Origin: Cohaesibacteraceae bacterium
GTDB lineage: Bacteria; Pseudomonadota; Alphaproteobacteria; Rhizobiales; Cohaesibacteraceae
Length of the DNA: 6,239 bases
NCBI GenBank assembly: GCA_016764535.1
Contig: JAESRR010000267.1
Coordinates: 8,405-14,643 of the forward strand
Direction: 5' to 3'
Shown: positions 5,445 through 6,239 of the stretch, piece after piece
How the letters are laid out: each line of letters begins with the position of its first letter
Position numbering within the stretch: the stretch's first letter is position 1
The notes under the pieces: model-generated
What the model was told of the DNA's origin: nothing
Databases searched by the model: none
What the model saw: only the letters and a program-made list of their open reading frames with translations
Program-made: the position numbers and the translations under genes

Positions 5445-5900
5445 ATGAGACAAGCCATTTCTGTTGAAAAACTCGCCGATAACGGGCAATTCAACATCAC
5501 CGGTTGGGATGAAGAAGATGTGCATACGCTGCCCGAACCGTTTAAATTCAAACGGGCAAACGTAGAGAGGCTTCATAAAGGCGTTTTATGCGGGATTGAA
5601 CATATGCAGTACGTGTTGATCTACAAGGACGCCGGGCGTAGCGAGTTCCAGGGTATCGGTGTGTTTGAAGGCACGATTTCCGGACTGAAAGGTCGCTTTG
5701 CCATGATTGAGACGGGATCATTTGCGGATGGTCAGGTGAATACCAGGTTTGAAGTGCGCCATTTATCCCAAAGTCATGACTTGTCAACTGTAATTGGAAC
5801 AGGGCAGTATGTGACAGGCGCACAGGAACAGGTTTCATATCGTTATACAGCGACCTGCCCCGATCCGACCTGCGCTGATGAGACTTGCCATGGAGCATGA
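5445..5900 (+). CDS. DUF3224-like (allene-oxide-cyclase-barrel-like) protein with a Cys-rich tail
   Basis: A 151-residue protein that I place in the DUF3224 family from its order of motifs: an N-terminal FNITGWDE, then KFKRANVERLHKGVLCG, a YVLIYKDAGRSEFQGIGVFEGTISGLKGRFAMIETG core (55-91) and a late STVIGTGQY (114-122). Members are small cytoplasmic beta-barrel proteins without a proven biochemical role; no signal peptide is present here. The C-terminus is unusual: TCPDPTCADETCHGA carries C138, C143, C148 and H149, a regular C-x4-C-x4-C-H cluster that could bind metal. The gene is divergent from the AraC regulator, its likely controller, and its stop lies 3 bases from that of the convergent Nudix gene with no terminator between them. 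Confidence 0.8.
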   Translation: MRQAISVEKLADNGQFNITGWDEEDVHTLPEPFKFKRANVERLHKGVLCGIEHMQYVLIYKDAGRSEFQGIGVFEGTISGLKGRFAMIETGSFADGQVNTRFEVRHLSQSHDLSTVIGTGQYVTGAQEQVSYRYTATCPDPTCADETCHGA

Positions 5901-5903
5901 TAA

Positions 5904-6239
5904 TTATTCTATGAACTCGCCTTGCATCATGTCATTTCGCCATCTGAAATAGGGTGCCGGGGTGTTTTGTGAAAGATCGGGACTTTTCTTCAGGCATTCG
6001 TCCAGATGCTGAAGGATAACTTTTGTAATTGCCGGTAGTTTGAGATCCTGGGTTTGCGCGATTGTCAGCCAGTGCAGGTCCTGTAACTCATCCGTTGGAC
6101 CATGTCCCTGCGGCAGTCGGTCTGCAATTGCGTCAGAAAACGCTACAAAAAACCGGGTGTCGAACCGCCGGGTGCGATGTGGCGGGGTTATTGCTCGCGC
6201 CAGGAAATAGATTTTTGAGAGATCTGGAACAATGTTTCG
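5904..6239 (-). CDS. Nudix hydrolase, C-terminal part (runs off the right edge)
   Basis: The last 111 codons of a minus-strand gene, open up to the right edge and ending in TAA at 5904-5906. It reads PDLSKIYFLARAITPPHRTRR at its start, followed by FDTRFFVAFSDAI and DELQDLHWLTIAQTQDLKLP, then PYFRWRNDMM near the end. This matches the C-terminal half of an alphaproteobacterial Nudix family group with the 'ARAITPP...RRFDTRFF' stretch. The catalytic Nudix box (GX5EX7REUXEEXGU) would lie outside the window, so activity and substrate cannot be judged. There is no visible terminator between this gene and the convergent DUF3224-like gene. Confidence 0.8.
   Translation of the reverse strand, partial: RNIVPDLSKIYFLARAITPPHRTRRFDTRFFVAFSDAIADRLPQGHGPTDELQDLHWLTIAQTQDLKLPAITKVILQHLDECLKKSPDLSQNTPAPYFRWRNDMMQGEFIE

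Noticed and set aside
5030..5467. A 145-codon plus-strand open frame overlapping AraC and the DUF3224-like start
   Set aside because: It is antisense to the AraC N-terminal domain and out of frame with the DUF3224-like gene, with no domain features.

Overview
The window reads as a piece of an alphaproteobacterial chromosome. This is inferred from the moderate-GC codon use, the family types (MASE3/phytochrome-like kinase with a single-domain regulator, a Tat-exported Acg-type nitroreductase, a DUF6597 AraC regulator, a Nudix protein with a 'ARAITPP...RRFDTRFF' segment) and compact gene packing. It holds no rRNA, tRNA, CRISPR array, insertion sequence or prophage part that I can see. Most genes are on the minus strand; only the DUF3224-like gene is on the plus strand.

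Layout from left to right. Positions 1-109 hold the N-terminus of a response regulator running off the left edge. Its start overlaps the end of a membrane histidine kinase (102-1832) by 8 bases, so the two form a kinase-regulator pair. A 177-base gap with TGAAC half-site repeats follows. Next come a MarR regulator (2010-2486) and, overlapping it by 11 bases, an exported nitroreductase-like flavoprotein (2476-3585). These two form an operon transcribed nitroreductase first. The gap before it (3586-3677) carries a strong sigma-70-like promoter whose 18-base spacer is filled exactly by a palindrome, with a second diverged copy 20 bases away. This looks like a MarR operator pair and suggests autoregulation. 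A small lipoprotein of unknown function (3678-4259) follows, preceded by a 29-base near-perfect AT-rich palindrome. A roughly 300-base non-coding stretch then leads to an AraC regulator (4565-5377), which is divergent from a DUF3224-like gene (5445-5900). The window ends in the C-terminal part of a Nudix hydrolase (5904-6239), whose stop lies 3 bases from that of the DUF3224-like gene.

The units appear to be separate, ordinary accessory/housekeeping modules: a two-component signal pair, a MarR-controlled redox enzyme, an envelope lipoprotein, and an AraC/DUF3224 divergent pair. I do not see a clear new multi-gene system. The items most worth checking are the tandem operator in the MarR-nitroreductase promoter, the large palindrome in front of the lipoprotein, and a protein-like in-frame extension behind the AraC stop codon that ends on a terminator hairpin.
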